From assembly GCF_045679555.1 (NCBI RefSeq), contig NC_092099.1, forward strand, positions 13,654,076-13,718,075: a stretch of 64,000 nt of DNA, in the 5' to 3' direction. Below are positions 26,889 to 37,426 of the stretch, piece after piece. The stretch comes from Salvelinus alpinus (Eukaryota; Chordata; Actinopteri; Salmoniformes; Salmonidae). Every line of letters starts with the position of its first letter. Positions within the stretch are counted from its first letter, which is position 1. The notes under the pieces are model-generated. The model saw only the letters and a list, made by a program, of their open reading frames with translations, did no database searches and was not told the origin of the DNA. A program made the position numbers and the translations under genes.

Positions 26889-27772
26889 AGAGGACATATT
26901 AATCCCCCCAAAATATGCCCGAGTTTTGTCGAGATCATAAGATAATTTTCTCGTGATCACGACATAACAAAAGTTGTTTGGTTGAGATCAAAAGATAAAC
27001 TCCACAGATAGGAGTGAATTTATTGATGATAGATTGAAAGTATGGCTGAGGCGGCAGAACCCAGGCATGAATGGCATTAAGTCTGTCACTGCTTACTCCC
27101 ACTTTTCAAGATGGCAGCAAGCATGTCTTTTATGTCTGATCAGTGTTTGCAGCTGAAGGTTTTTTTGTGGATTTTTTGTCTCCATTTACCTTTTTTTTCA
27201 TCTGTCTGCTGTGAACACATTGGACAATATTGCGTACATAGTTTTTAAAGAGACATACAAAACAGGTCTATGAAACTCTTGAGGCCTACTTGGATATACC
27301 TGGGCACCCAACCCTGCACTATGTCCTGTACTGTGGCGTTATCTGAGCAGACACCTTCCTACTGTTGAATTCATCCTTCCACTTGACATTGCGCCTTGGA
27401 TGTTTTTGGACTACTGCCAAAATTAAACTCCACTTTGGACCCTCCCGATTTTCCACCGGCCAGTACTGGAAACTACATCCCCTCCAAGGTGCTTCTCTCC
27501 TGGCTATCATACTGGTAACACGGCCTCCGTTGCAGTGCTGTTTTGATGGGCCCCAGCATTTAATCACATTGAGTAAGTCACTGCTCTCTCCTTGCTGTTG
27601 TTGTGTTGGCCAGTTTTATGCCTTGGTTGTGTTTATTGTGGATCCTAGTGCTGGCTGGTCATTAGTCTGTGGTTGGGTTCTGGCTTGCTGCCTATAACTG
27701 TGGTGATCCTACAAACTGTGTGATTCAATGTAACTAACTATCACACTGTATGGGAAACAGACTTTTTCCAGA

Positions 27773-27906
27773 TTGGCAGCAATCACCTTCAGTGACTACG
27801 GTGAACGTTTCATCCCATGTATGAGCTGCACCTATTTGGCACAGTTCCAGGATAATATTGGCCGGCCAAATTTCCGATGTGGAAGCTGTCAGCTTATTGA
27901 GGAATA
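27773..27906 (+). pseudogene. Possible N-terminus of a LINE ORF1 (CxxC pairs)
   Basis: The frame starting at ATG 27773 gives FSDYGERFIPCMSC and, after 21 residues, RCGSCQLIEEY, so two CxxC pairs resemble a small zinc-binding knuckle. This pattern is familiar from the start of SGNH-esterase-bearing ORF1 proteins of fish L2-like LINEs, the rest of which is found at 29718-30268. The frame is cut at 27907 by the TA end of Tc1-like element F. Identification is tentative. Confidence 0.5.
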
Positions 27907-29353
27907 TACAGTGCCTTCTGAAAGTATTCAGGCCCTTTGGCTTTTTCCACATTTTGTTAGGTTACAGCCTTAATCTAAAATGGATTAAATGAAACATTTC
28001 CTGAGCAATCTACACACAATACCCCATAATGACAAAGCAATGAAATAAAATAATGTTAATACATTTATTCAAATGAAAAAACACAAAAACCTTATTTACA
28101 TAACTATTCTGACCCTTTGCTATGAGACTCGAAATTGAGCTCAGGTGCATCCTGTTTCCATTGATCATCCTTGAGATATTTCTACAACTTGATTGGAGTA
28201 CACCAGTGGTAAATTCAATTGATTGGACATGATTTGGAAAGGCACACACCTGCCTATATAAGGTCCCACAGTTGACAGTTCGTCAGAGCAAAAACCAAGC
28301 AATGAGGCCAAAGGAATTGTCCGTAGAGCTCTGAGACAGGATTGTGTCGAGGCACAGATCTGGGGAAGGGTACCAAAATGTTTCTGCAGGATTGAAGGTT
28401 CCCAAGAACACAGTGGCCTCCATCAGTCTTAAATGGATGAATTTAAAAAGTTTGTAATCACCAAGACTCTTCCTAGAGCTGGCCACCCGGCCAAACTGAG
28501 CAATCAGGTTAGAAGGGCCTTGGTCAGTGAGGTGACCAAGAACCCGATGGTCACTCTGACAGAGCTCCAAAATTCCTCTGGGGAGATAAGAGAGCCTTCC
28601 AGAAGGACAACCATCTCTGCAGCACTCCGCCAATCAGGCCTTTATGGTAGAGTGGCCAGACGGAAGCCACTCCTCAGTAAAAGGCATATGACAGCCTGCT
28701 TGGAGTTTGCCAAAAGGCACCTAAAGACTCTCAGACCAGGAGAAACAAGATTCTTTGGTCTGATGAAACCAAGATTAAACTCTTTGGCCTGAATGTCAAG
28801 TGTCATGTCTGGAGGAAACCTGGCACCATCCCTGCGATGAAGCATGGTTGTGGCAACATAATGCTGTGGGGATGTTTTTCAGCGGCAAGGACTGGGAGAC
28901 TAGTCAAGATCGAGGCAAAGATGAACACAGCAAAGTACAGAGAGATCCTTGATGAAAACCTGCTCAGGACCTCAGACTGGGGCGAAGGTTCACCTTCCAA
29001 CAGGACAATGACCCTAAGCACACAGCCAAGACAACGCAGGAGTGGCTTCAGGAGAAGTCTCTGAATGTGCTTGAGTGGCCCAGCCAGACCCTGGACTTGA
29101 ACCAGATCGAACATCTCTGGAGAGACCCGGAAATAGCTGTGCAGCAGCGCTTCCCATCCAACCTGACAGAGCTTGAGAGGATCTGCAGAGAAGAATGGGA
29201 GAAACTCCCCAAATACAGGTGTGCCAAGACTTGAGGCTGTAAGGTGTTTCAACAAAGTACTGAGTAAAGGGTCTGAATACTTATGTAAATGTGATATTTC
29301 TGTTTTATTTAATTTTGTATTAGCAAAACATTCTATAAACCTGTTTTTGCTCT
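27907..29353 (+). mobile_element. Tc1-like element F, left part
   Basis: It starts TACAGTGCCTTCTGAAAGTA and includes the left TIR, a promoter-like leader (cctatataaggtcc, 28252-28265) and a transposase pseudogene. It breaks off at about 29353, inside the right-hand untranslated part. A separate right end of the same family lies at 31450-31632. A short derivative of the family is at 43094-43682. Confidence 0.9.
28302..29234 (+). pseudogene. Broken Tc1-like transposase of element F
   Basis: The ATG at 28302 gives MRPKELSVEL, then a stop. The following text keeps the family pattern in changing frames. The frame 28433-28792 contains the linker and second DNA-binding helix region, ending before the first Asp box, ttggtctgatgaaaccaag (28755-28773). 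The frame 28837-29064 carries CGNIMLWGCFSA. The text for DNDPKHT lies at about 29004-29024 and that for the Glu box (QIEHLW) near 29105-29122. All three acidic positions can be traced, but stops and shifts kill the gene. Confidence 0.9.
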
Positions 29354-29717
29354 CTGACCTGTCCCTTTGCTCCTCCTTAGCCTGGTTGTTGTGCCACTGC
29401 TTCACCAGCGCGATGCCACTCTCTGACTGACTGGCCAGGGTTGCCCTGCAGAAACCCCTCCCTAGTAAAGTCACCTCTCCCCTCTCATCTCACCCGCCCT
29501 TCCCATCCTACCCCGACCTTCCATCCCACGGTTAGCGATCCTGCATCCCAGTGGAGGCCCGTCACACACTGTAAGCCCAGCCCAAGGCAGCGATCTTTGG
29601 TGGATGTGGCAAAATAAATTGCTTTGGGGGATCCCATCATGCTGACCAACAGTTTCGCCCACCTGCTTCCAGAGATTCCTGCCCCCAGCCCCTGCTCGGA
29701 GGGCTTCTATTGATGAG

Positions 29718-30268
29718 GTGGGTCCTCTGTCCCCCATCTCTTGTCGGTCCTCAAGGAAGCTCAGAAAAGGCCGGAAGTCCACGGCCACTCACCTTCCTCC
29801 AGCCATCATCATAGGTAGTTCCATGGTGAGGCACATCTTGGTTCCTGGAGCAAAGATCCTGTGCTACCCGGGGGCTACGGTGAAGGATATCACAGGATAT
29901 CTTCCGTCCGTCCTACATCAGCAGCCAAGGGCTGCTGGCGTCGTAGTGCGTGTGGGATCAAATTACATCAAAAGGAGCGAATGAAACAGGATTTTGTTGA
30001 GTTGATCAGCTCCCTAAAAGGCTCTGAAAAGCATCCAGTTTTCTCTGGTCCCGTGCCGTCGCTGGGTTGCATCTGTGAAAGGTTCAGCAGGCTCTTAGCA
30101 CTTCATATCTGGCGTAAAGACTACTGCCTCTCTGTTGGAGTAACTTTTATTGATAATTTCAACACTTTTTGGAAACAAAAGATGCTCTACAGGGATTATG
30201 GACTCCACCCAAACCATTTAGGAGCCTGGACCCTCTCTTCATATTTTAAGGCTGCGTTAAGATATTGA
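29718..30268 (+). pseudogene. LINE ORF1 SGNH/GDSL-esterase domain remnant
   Basis: The frame 29718-29984 shows the block I motif IIGSSMVRHI with the nucleophile-position serine, the glycine-containing YPGATVKDI segment and the VGSNYI block. A frameshift near 29960 moves to the frame 29861-30268, which has FSRLLALHIWRKDYCLSVGV, FIDNF and the C-terminal LHPNHLG block with the catalytic-position histidine. In fish L2-like LINEs this domain belongs to ORF1 and is thought to act in RNP or membrane interactions. The Asp before the final His block is replaced by Tyr (YGLHP). It is a retroelement, not a host esterase. Confidence 0.8.
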
Positions 30269-30907
30269 CTCAGACAGAACAAGCCCCGCTCAGATACTAC
30301 GTCCCTTCCTCTCTAAGTGTTATCGTTGTACTGTGGTCTATACTGCCAGGGGTGTTGTCAGTTGTAATCTTGTACCCATTTGTTTGAACTCCACTCTTAG
30401 ATCTGCTATAGTTACATGTAGCTCACAAGAGGAACCCACTGTGGTTTACTCACCCAGTGCTTTTAGTTCAAATTCCATAAACTTGAATACCCCCCTCAGT
30501 TTTCAAATCACGTAGAGGGCTTGGGCTGTTGAACGATAGCAACCGAAGCCCATGTAAGTCAGTTTATAACATAATTTGTTACTCTGAGAGTTTCTCATAT
30601 TGACATTGGCTGCAGCCTCAGGCCCTATGGTGCTAACCTTGGAAAAGTAATTCCAATTTTTTCTCCTTCCTCTATTACTAATAGGGACAGACCAAATTGT
30701 GCAGTTCTATGCAATCTTACAGCCTTACCAACTATATCAATATCAACCATCAGACAGGGCCTATTGAACGTAGCTTGTTTGAGTTGGAGTGTTCATGTGA
30801 CTTTAAAAATCATAAAGGTCTTAGGTGCATCTGAACATTAGGATCTTACTTCCTAAACTGGATTAGATCAAGATCTGGGCTATGCAGACGAATCCGGATA
30901 ACAGGTA

Positions 30908-31430
30908 TTGACTGAAACTTGGATCTCTGGGTACATTAATATTGAGGGTTATCATGTGTTCAGAGCTGACAGACTAGGTAGAGGTGGTGGAGTGTCCATT
31001 TTTATGGACACTTTACTGAAATCCATTTCCCTTGCAATGAAATTTGAACTACTGTCTTTAAACCTTTGTCTGGGGAAAAATGTATCCATAACTGTACTGC
31101 CTTGGATAACCTTTGTGAACCTCGAGGAGTTAACTAGTTTGTCTTATTTTACTAAATCAGAAGTTATTATCCTGGATGACATAAATTATGATTGCAAAAT
31201 GCAGGCTTCAGACATTCGAAAAAACATGTGTAATGATCTGAACCTAACCCAGCTGGTGACTAAGCCTACACGGCCCAACCCTAGAGATCCTTCAAAGTCG
31301 TCTCTGATTGATCTTATTTAAAAACATACACAAGATAAATATGTTTCTACTGGTGTTATCGCCCCAGGCCATTAGTGAACCTTGCCCAGTTGTTTGTGTT
31401 AGAGATGTGAGAATACAAAAATCTAAGCCT
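30908..31430 (+). pseudogene. LINE ORF2 endonuclease N-terminal remnant
   Basis: The frame 30908-31321 begins MTETWISGYINIEGYHVFRA and continues with DRLGRGGGVSIF, typical of APE-type endonucleases (catalytic Glu in TETW). The later VIILDDINYD corresponds to the usual GDFN/GDIN box with its first Gly changed to Asp. After the stop at 31319, text compatible with the terminal DHCPV box continues to about 31430 in another frame. RT is absent. Confidence 0.78.
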
Positions 31431-31449
31431 TGTGTCATCATGAAGAGGA

Positions 31450-31632
31450 ACTTCTGTTTTTATTTTAAATAAATTCGCAAAAATGTATAAAAACCTGTTT
31501 TTGCTTTGTCATTATGGGATGTTGTGTGTAGATTGAGGGAAACAATATATTTAATCATTTTTAGAATAAGGCTGTAACGTAACAAAATTTGGAAAAAGTC
31601 AAGGGGTCGAATACTTTCCGAATGCACTGATA
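31450..31632 (+). mobile_element. Right end of a Tc1 family F element
   Basis: From cttctgtttttattttaaat to gaatgcactgata, this is the inverse-repeat right end of family F (compare 43500-43682). It overlaps the left part by about 57 bp of homologous but about 25% diverged text, so it may be a separate copy and not the remainder of 27907-29353. Confidence 0.8.
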
Positions 31633-31677
31633 TATATATAATATTGTTGTGTTTAATGTGTATTTTATATTGTATTA

Positions 31678-31735
31678 TACAGGGCTCATTTGGAAAAGAG
31701 GTCCCAATATGTCTTCCCTGTCAAAATAAAGGATA
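31678..31735 (+). repeat. LINE 3'-tail-like fragment
   Basis: A short match to the common fish LINE tail (agggctcatttggaaaagag, then ccctgtcaaaataaaggata). A related fragment occurs at 8625-8700. Confidence 0.5.
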
Positions 31736-31866
31736 AATAATAAACAATCAAATTTTAAAGACATGTAAAAGAGTGGTTTCACTTTTGTTATGTCGTGATC
31801 ACGAGATAAGTAAGTTGTGATCTCAACATATTGAGGGAAATGTTTTTTATTCATATGTCCTCTCCA

Positions 31867-32384
31867 AAACCGTAATTGAGATGTAGAGGAATATACAATT
31901 ATCACTGTTCTTTGATTCAGGCCCTTTTTTTGGATGACATTCAGTGGTTAGTTAATGAAAAGGTGTTGAACAGGAATTTAATCCTATTTTCCTCTCCATG
32001 GAGCCATAAAATGTTGCTTCAGACACTTGTGAGGGCAGTCAGGAATCCCAATTTGTCTGCTGAAATTGGAAATGTGAGGACATTGAGGTGTGATGCCAAT
32101 GAAGTCAGTCAGTTTCATACAAGGGACTGGTGGATGGCCTGGTGGCTAGTCCAGTTAACAGACCAGCTATCCTCCTGTCCATGGGCAACCCATGACCAAC
32201 ATACACTTCCAACAAGTGGGAATTGGATGTTTGTAGTCATTATTTTTTCTCCATGTAATGTCAGTGTCTTTATTGAGAAGTAGACGTTTCCGTTGCCGTA
32301 AGGTATGTTTGTGCTTAGTGTAATATGAATAGTTTTCTTTGACTTTACGTTTATCTCTATTTTTCATGCACTGCAAATAATTTG
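31867..32384. other. Anonymous intergenic sequence
   Basis: A 135-codon frame (31876-32283) has no recognisable motif and is probably chance. Confidence 0.4.
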
Positions 32385-32593
32385 AAGTTGAGTCAACTTA
32401 ACAAATCAAGCAACTAGCTGCAATATGATATCTAGTTTACTCAACGTTGGGGCAAGAAAGTTCTGCTCACATACATTCCTCAGTTGTCTCAACACATTGC
32501 CAAAGTTGAGTAAACTAGAAATCATATCGCAGCTGGTTGCATAGATTTTTAAAAAGTTGACTGAACTTTTGATTTGAAGTCCTCTCAACTTAA
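32385..32593. mobile_element. Palindromic MITE with 40-bp inverted arms
   Basis: 32411-32450 (caactagctgcaatatgata, then the segment ending actcaacgttgg) is inverted at 32501-32540 with few mismatches. The outer AGTTGAGTCAACTT-type ends recur on both sides (32388-32401 and 32550-32592). No coding capacity. Confidence 0.7.
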
Positions 32594-32896
32594 AGATGTA
32601 TTCTAAGGGTATCATCAGCTGAACGATGCATTTTAAGTTGTATGAACAATTATTTAGATGTTTGCTATGGAAATAATTTTCTTATTGGTGTTATATTTTT
32701 TTATTTTGGTTGAGACAAGTATGTTAATGTTGTGCTTGTTGTGCTTGATTCTAAGCACAACATTAACATACTTGTCTCAACCAAAATAAAAAAATATAAC
32801 ACCAATAAGAAAATTATTTCCATAGCAAACATCTAAGTAATTGTTCATACAACTTAAAATGCATCGTTCAGCTGATGATACCCTTAGAATACGTCT
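32594..32896. repeat. Near-perfect long inverted repeat (144-bp arms, 15-bp loop)
   Basis: Left arm 32594-32737 and right arm 32753-32896 are reverse complements without gaps: every pair of positions summing to 65490 is complementary except 32597/32893 and 32653/32837, and both exceptions are T opposite G. The loop is 32738-32752. The outer end of the right arm coincides with the truncated 5' end of the neighbouring Tc1 element. As RNA it would form an uninterrupted 144-bp stem with two G-U pairs. Confidence 0.95.
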
Positions 32897-34081
32897 ATTT
32901 GGTAAAAGACCATGCCCATATTATGGCAAGAACAGATCAAATAAGCAAAGAGAAACAACAGTCCATTATTACTTTAAGACATGAAGGTCAGTCAATCCGG
33001 AAAATGTCAAGAACTTTGAAAGTTTCTTCAAGTGCAGTCACAAAAACCATCAAGCGCTATGATGAAACTGGCTCTCATGAGGACCACCACAGGAAAGGAA
33101 GGCCCAGAGTTACCTCTGCTGCAGAGGATAAGTTCATTAGAGTTACCAGCCTCAGAAATCGGCAATTAACTGCACCTCAGATTGCACCTAACAAACACAT
33201 CTCAACATACATTTTTCAGAGGAGACTGCATGAATCAGGCCTTCATGGTCAAATTGTTGCAAAGAAACTACTACTAAAGGACACCAATAAGAAGAAGAGA
33301 CTTGCTTGGGCCAAGAAACATGAGCAATGGATATTAGACCGGTGGAAATCTGTCCTTTGGTCTGATGAGTCCAAATTTGAGATATTTGGTTCCAAACGTT
33401 GTGTCTTTAGAAGAGACGCAGTGTAGGTGAACGGTTGATCTCTGCGTGTGTGGCTCCCACCGTGAAGCATGGAGGAGGAGGTGTGATGGTGTGGGGGTGC
33501 TTTGCTTGTGACAATGTCAGTGATTTATTTAGAATTCAAGGCACACTTAACCAGCATGGCTACCACAGCATTCTGCAGCGATACGCGCTTAATGGGACTA
33601 TCATTTGTTTTTCAACAGGACAATGACCCAAAACACACCTTCAGGCTGTGTTAAGTGCTATTTGACCAGGAAGGAGAGTGATGGAGTGCTGCATCAGATG
33701 ACCTGGCCTCCACAATCACCCAACCTCAACCAAATTGAGAAAGTTTGGTATGAGTTGGACCGTAGAGTGAAGGAAAAGCAGTCAAAAAGTGCTCAGCATA
33801 TGTGGGAACTCCTTCAAGACTGTTGGAAAAGCATTCCAGGTGAAGCTGGTTGAGAGAAAGCCAAGACTGTGCAAAGCTGTCATCAAGGCAAGGCTGTCTA
33901 CTTTGAAGAATCTAAAATATATTTTGATTTGTTTAACACTTTTTTGGTTACTACGTGATTCCATATGTGTTATTACATAGATTTTAATTATTCACTATTA
34001 TTCTACAATGTTTGAAAATAATCAAAATAAAGAAAAACCCTTGAATGAGTAGATGTGTCCAAACTGTGGACTGGTACTGTA
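32895..34081 (+). mobile_element. 5'-truncated Tc1-like element G
   Basis: The right end at 34050-34081 is GGACTGGTACTGTA-type, the same family as 50254-51315 and 4912-5205. The left TIR and leader are missing: homology to the intact family begins at tatttggtaaaagaccat (about 32896), just before the transposase start. Confidence 0.9.
32923..33920 (+). pseudogene. Broken Tc1-like transposase of element G
   Basis: ATG 32923 opens MARTDQISKEKQQSIITLRH, followed by the paired-like HTH (SIRKMSRTLKVSSSAVTKTI), a GRPRVTSAAEDKF linker and the first catalytic Asp in [12 protein letters not shown] (33354-33389). After 167 residues an in-frame TAG at 33424 stops it. Further text in shifted frames contains GGGGVMVWGCFACDN (33435 frame), QQDNDPKHT near 33617 and NLNQIEKVW with the Glu near 33738. 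The three catalytic acids survive, but the gene is broken by one stop and several shifts. Confidence 0.93.
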
Positions 34082-37000
34082 CGCTCCATGGACTTTTCTA
34101 AGTGTCATTTTTTACAGTGGTATTCTCCTTCGATCATTTAAAAAATATAACTTTATTGTGTAATAAAACAATTTAAAATAGAATCTGAAGTATATACTGT
34201 TAACTCAACATTTCAACCGGTGTTTGTGTATGTCATGTTAAAATCCCCCTACACTGATGATTGATGCATGCATGACAAAATGGACTGAGATAATGTCAAA
34301 CCTCAATGCCAAATTAAAAACCAATTGCAATGAATCCATTAATGAAGGGCTGAGGGAACTGCTGTCTTTCCTATTTTAATGAGATATGAAGAGTATCACA
34401 CCCCTGTGATTCTGCTGCATTAGAACTACATCCACCCCACCTTTGTTTGCATTTCAAAAAGAGCCCATGGGAACATGCCTTGCATATTTACATCTGATTA
34501 ACAACTATTTTTCTGTAAAATGTTCATCAGTGACAGTGATAAGACCACACAGTAATTCAACACTGAGCCTGATGATGTAAAACTATAAACAGTCTGATTA
34601 ATGTCACATGGCATGGGAATACACACACAGTTTAGTTTATCAAAATAGATTTTCAAAGGGAATATATTATTTTTTCAAATTACTTTGACTAAATGGATGA
34701 AGCGAACATATTAATGTAGGCCCTATGCGTTCAATAACATTAAGGTTAACAGAAAGACTGCTGTATAGGGTTCTACATTGAGCTGTTTTAAGAGGTAGGA
34801 CATGAAGAATGACTGTTTAAGGTTAAACAATACTTGCAGAGGAGGGTGACAAGCATGATGTAAGAAAATACATATATCATCCTGCAAATCGGAAATGCCA
34901 TGTTTGTCGTGCCATCTCCAATGAGCCACTTACATAGAACATAACTTTTCACTATGTATATATCTTATATTTTTGCAGTGTATCCCTCCTCAAAGACGGG
35001 ATTTACATAATCTGTCCATATTAGAGAATAAAAAGTATGGGAAAAGAATGGCCTGCCTCGTACCTACAGTACCACAGCGTTAACGAACCCAGAAATCCAG
35101 CATGCAGAGGTGAGGAAAACATGAAAGTTCAAAATGTTAAGGTGAAGCTTGGGAATGCTAAAAGAAAATGTACTCCATCATTTCCGATGCAAACTTTGTT
35201 TCGTAGAGCTCTGTCTAAGGTATGAAGTATGAACTAACTATGTGATTATTAATTGGGCCCATTTTAATTTGAGGATTCTGGACTGCATATGTTGGCAGCT
35301 CTCCACAAGGTCTGTCTGCGCAGGAGCGTGTCGAGGGGGTACCAGGCTGGATGCCTCTGCCATTTAGAGAGCAGCTTGCCACTCGCACATTGGAATACCA
35401 ATGAGTGGGGTTCAAAAGGCATGGCTCCTCTCGGAGACGGCTCTCATTCCCCTACTCGGCTCCAGAGGGTCTCCACGGACTAATTTCCAAAGCTACCTCT
35501 TAATATGGGCTTGTTTCAATCACCCGAACAGACAGCTTCATCCCCTGATATAGAATGTTTCTAGATTAGAACGAAGCATACTAACTGCTCTGCAATAGCC
35601 ACAGAGCATTCACATACAGAAAAGGATTAAAGGGTCTTTAATGCCATTTGGCTCTGAAATAATAGTTTATACATTTTTGTTCACATTTACACATTACAAT
35701 CTTAAAGAGTGGAATCAAAAAGCGGCATGGAGTTATAATGATGAAGTGAAGGCAAAAGACAAAGCGTATCGTGCTAGAAGTGAGGATCTCGGAGACCAAG
35801 AGATTTTTTTTCTTCATGAATGACCAGTCTGTAGCGTTCATCTTTTCATGCTGCACATTTACTTTAAAACATAATCTTATGGCCATGGTGCTGTGAATAT
35901 AAACTTCAAATGAATCTCCAGCGGATAAAAAAAATAATACTGAGGGACATCATTTTACTCTGAAAGCTGTCTGTTTTAGTCATTTCATCCCAGACTTTAT
36001 CATCTACTTGTTCAAAGCCCGGGGGCTTAAGAAGACTAGACTGAAGGGACAGGCAAAGTCCAATTTAAGAAGTGCATACTGTATGTTATGTCTTAGAGCT
36101 TTCTGGCCATATTAGTAGTAACAATCTTGAGTGGATACCTTTTTGTGAAAGTCATCTGTAAATTAACAAATGAATGGGAAAATGCGTAATAGGAACGTCT
36201 CGTATCTGTCTGTTATGAATCTCATTATTTTCCCTCTGACATGGTCTCTCGATACCATATATGGCTACCGTTTTTAAATGAATGTTTTCCCCTTTTGGTT
36301 GTGAAAAGACTTAGAGATAGGCTTTCTATGAGCTTGAGTGGAGTGAAAGATAAACTCTCATCAGCATGTGTATATGGAAACACAAGGATAGACATGGAGG
36401 TGTCCATTGAAACACACTTGAACATTATGAAAAGGATGCTCCAAGGACATGCATTTTTTTTGTGTGTAGAAATTAACTTCTCATTCACCTCTGAAAACAA
36501 TGTTTATTTACTGAGTTTATAAGAACACACTATGTGCATATTATTTTCATTCAGTCACGTACATCCAATTCCTTTAGTTAAGTTAAAAATTCTTGACAAA
36601 ATTTTGTGGCATGTTTTCTACTGCAAATAGAATGGGATTGATCCTGCAGTTGAAAAGGTAACCATGGAGATGTCTATTTGGATAGGGAAACAATGAGAAA
36701 ACAACCTGTTTGAATGCCTCAGTGCCCTGTGTGATGTGAGAGGGGTTAATAGGCTGCAATAGTTGCATGGAATTTGACTACTGAACTAAAGAACTCTTTG
36801 GAGTGTCAGCATTAAACGCAACTATTGATTACAATGCAATAATGCTGAGTGGGTTGTGGTCCCCACGGTCCAATCTGCCCATCAGCAGATTGGAAGCTGG
36901 ACACACCGAGTGTGTTTACTCACTGGTACACTCTACAAACATCAATGACATTGTTCAATGAAAGCTGTCCGTCTGAATATTATGTTTCTGATGATAATTT

Positions 37001-37418
37001 TACAACGTTGCTTTTCATCTGATTGGGAAACACTCAGTAGCTACACACACCACTTAACTCCTTTAGTAAAACATAACTTATCCATTCTTCCACTGAATCA
37101 AAATCCCTTTCACACTCTAGCTTTTCCTAACATTGAACGGCACAGAAACCATCTCACAAACTAGGACACTGTGGGGAGGCTTCCTGTGAAAACTGTGGGG
37201 AGGCTTCCTGTAGATTGATTCTCCCAACGCCTCATTCTTCTCTGGTTAGTCATTTATTGACTACAATGGTAGAGGTGAGGCTACGCAGAGAGAGACAGCC
37301 TGCCCTGTTTAATCCTTGGGGCATCGGTGGAAGGTGGTCACTTCTTAATAGAATGCTAAGGCCTACATGGAAATCAGCACAGCATATGAGACCCTAAACT
37401 GATTTAAACAAGATATGA
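34082..37418. other. Anonymous, apparently repeat-poor intergenic sequence
   Basis: The longest stretch in the window without a recognised transposon end, SINE head or coding exon. It contains only a 20-bp local duplication (actgtggggaggcttcctgt, 37168-37187 and 37192-37211) and a small hairpin at 36869-36892 (ccaatctgc/gcagattgg). Confidence 0.5.
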
Positions 37419-37426
37419 CCTAGGTT

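Larger units (their letters stand above)
29354..31449 (+). mobile_element. Non-LTR retrotransposon segment: ORF1 (SGNH esterase) and start of ORF2 endonuclease
   Basis: A plus-strand LINE piece of about 2.1 kb. ORF1 remnant with an esterase fold is at 29718-30268, a non-coding or decayed linker follows, and the endonuclease remnant is at 30908-31430. No reverse transcriptase follows, so the 3' part is missing. It is flanked on both sides by parts of Tc1 family F. Confidence 0.8.
26890..31866. mobile_element. Composite region bounded by about 80-bp terminal inverted repeats
   Basis: The left block 26889-26975 and right block 31783-31866 are inverted copies. The outer GAGAGGACATAT motif and the inner TCGTGATCACGACATAAC box, extended by aaaag, both match, with diverged sequence between. 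The inner box contains the palindrome TCGTGATCACGA. The 5 kb between them holds LINE pieces and Tc1 pieces, not a recognisable transposase. I infer an old DNA transposon or foldback element that was later invaded. Its superfamily is unknown. Confidence 0.6.

Noticed and set aside
27365..27697. 110-codon plus-strand frame upstream of the CxxC segment
   Set aside because: No motif recognised. It is more likely the untranslated leader of the LINE, or chance.
29718..30268. SGNH-like hydrolase as a host esterase gene
   Set aside because: The motifs belong to LINE ORF1 and are followed by LINE endonuclease; the frame is shifted and lacks splice sites.
31876..32283. 135-codon plus-strand frame
   Set aside because: No motif, no start context and no neighbouring exon evidence.
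32594..32896. Calling the long hairpin a microRNA gene
   Set aside because: The 144-bp perfect stem is far longer than a pre-miRNA and no conserved mature sequence is recognised; it is kept as an inverted repeat.
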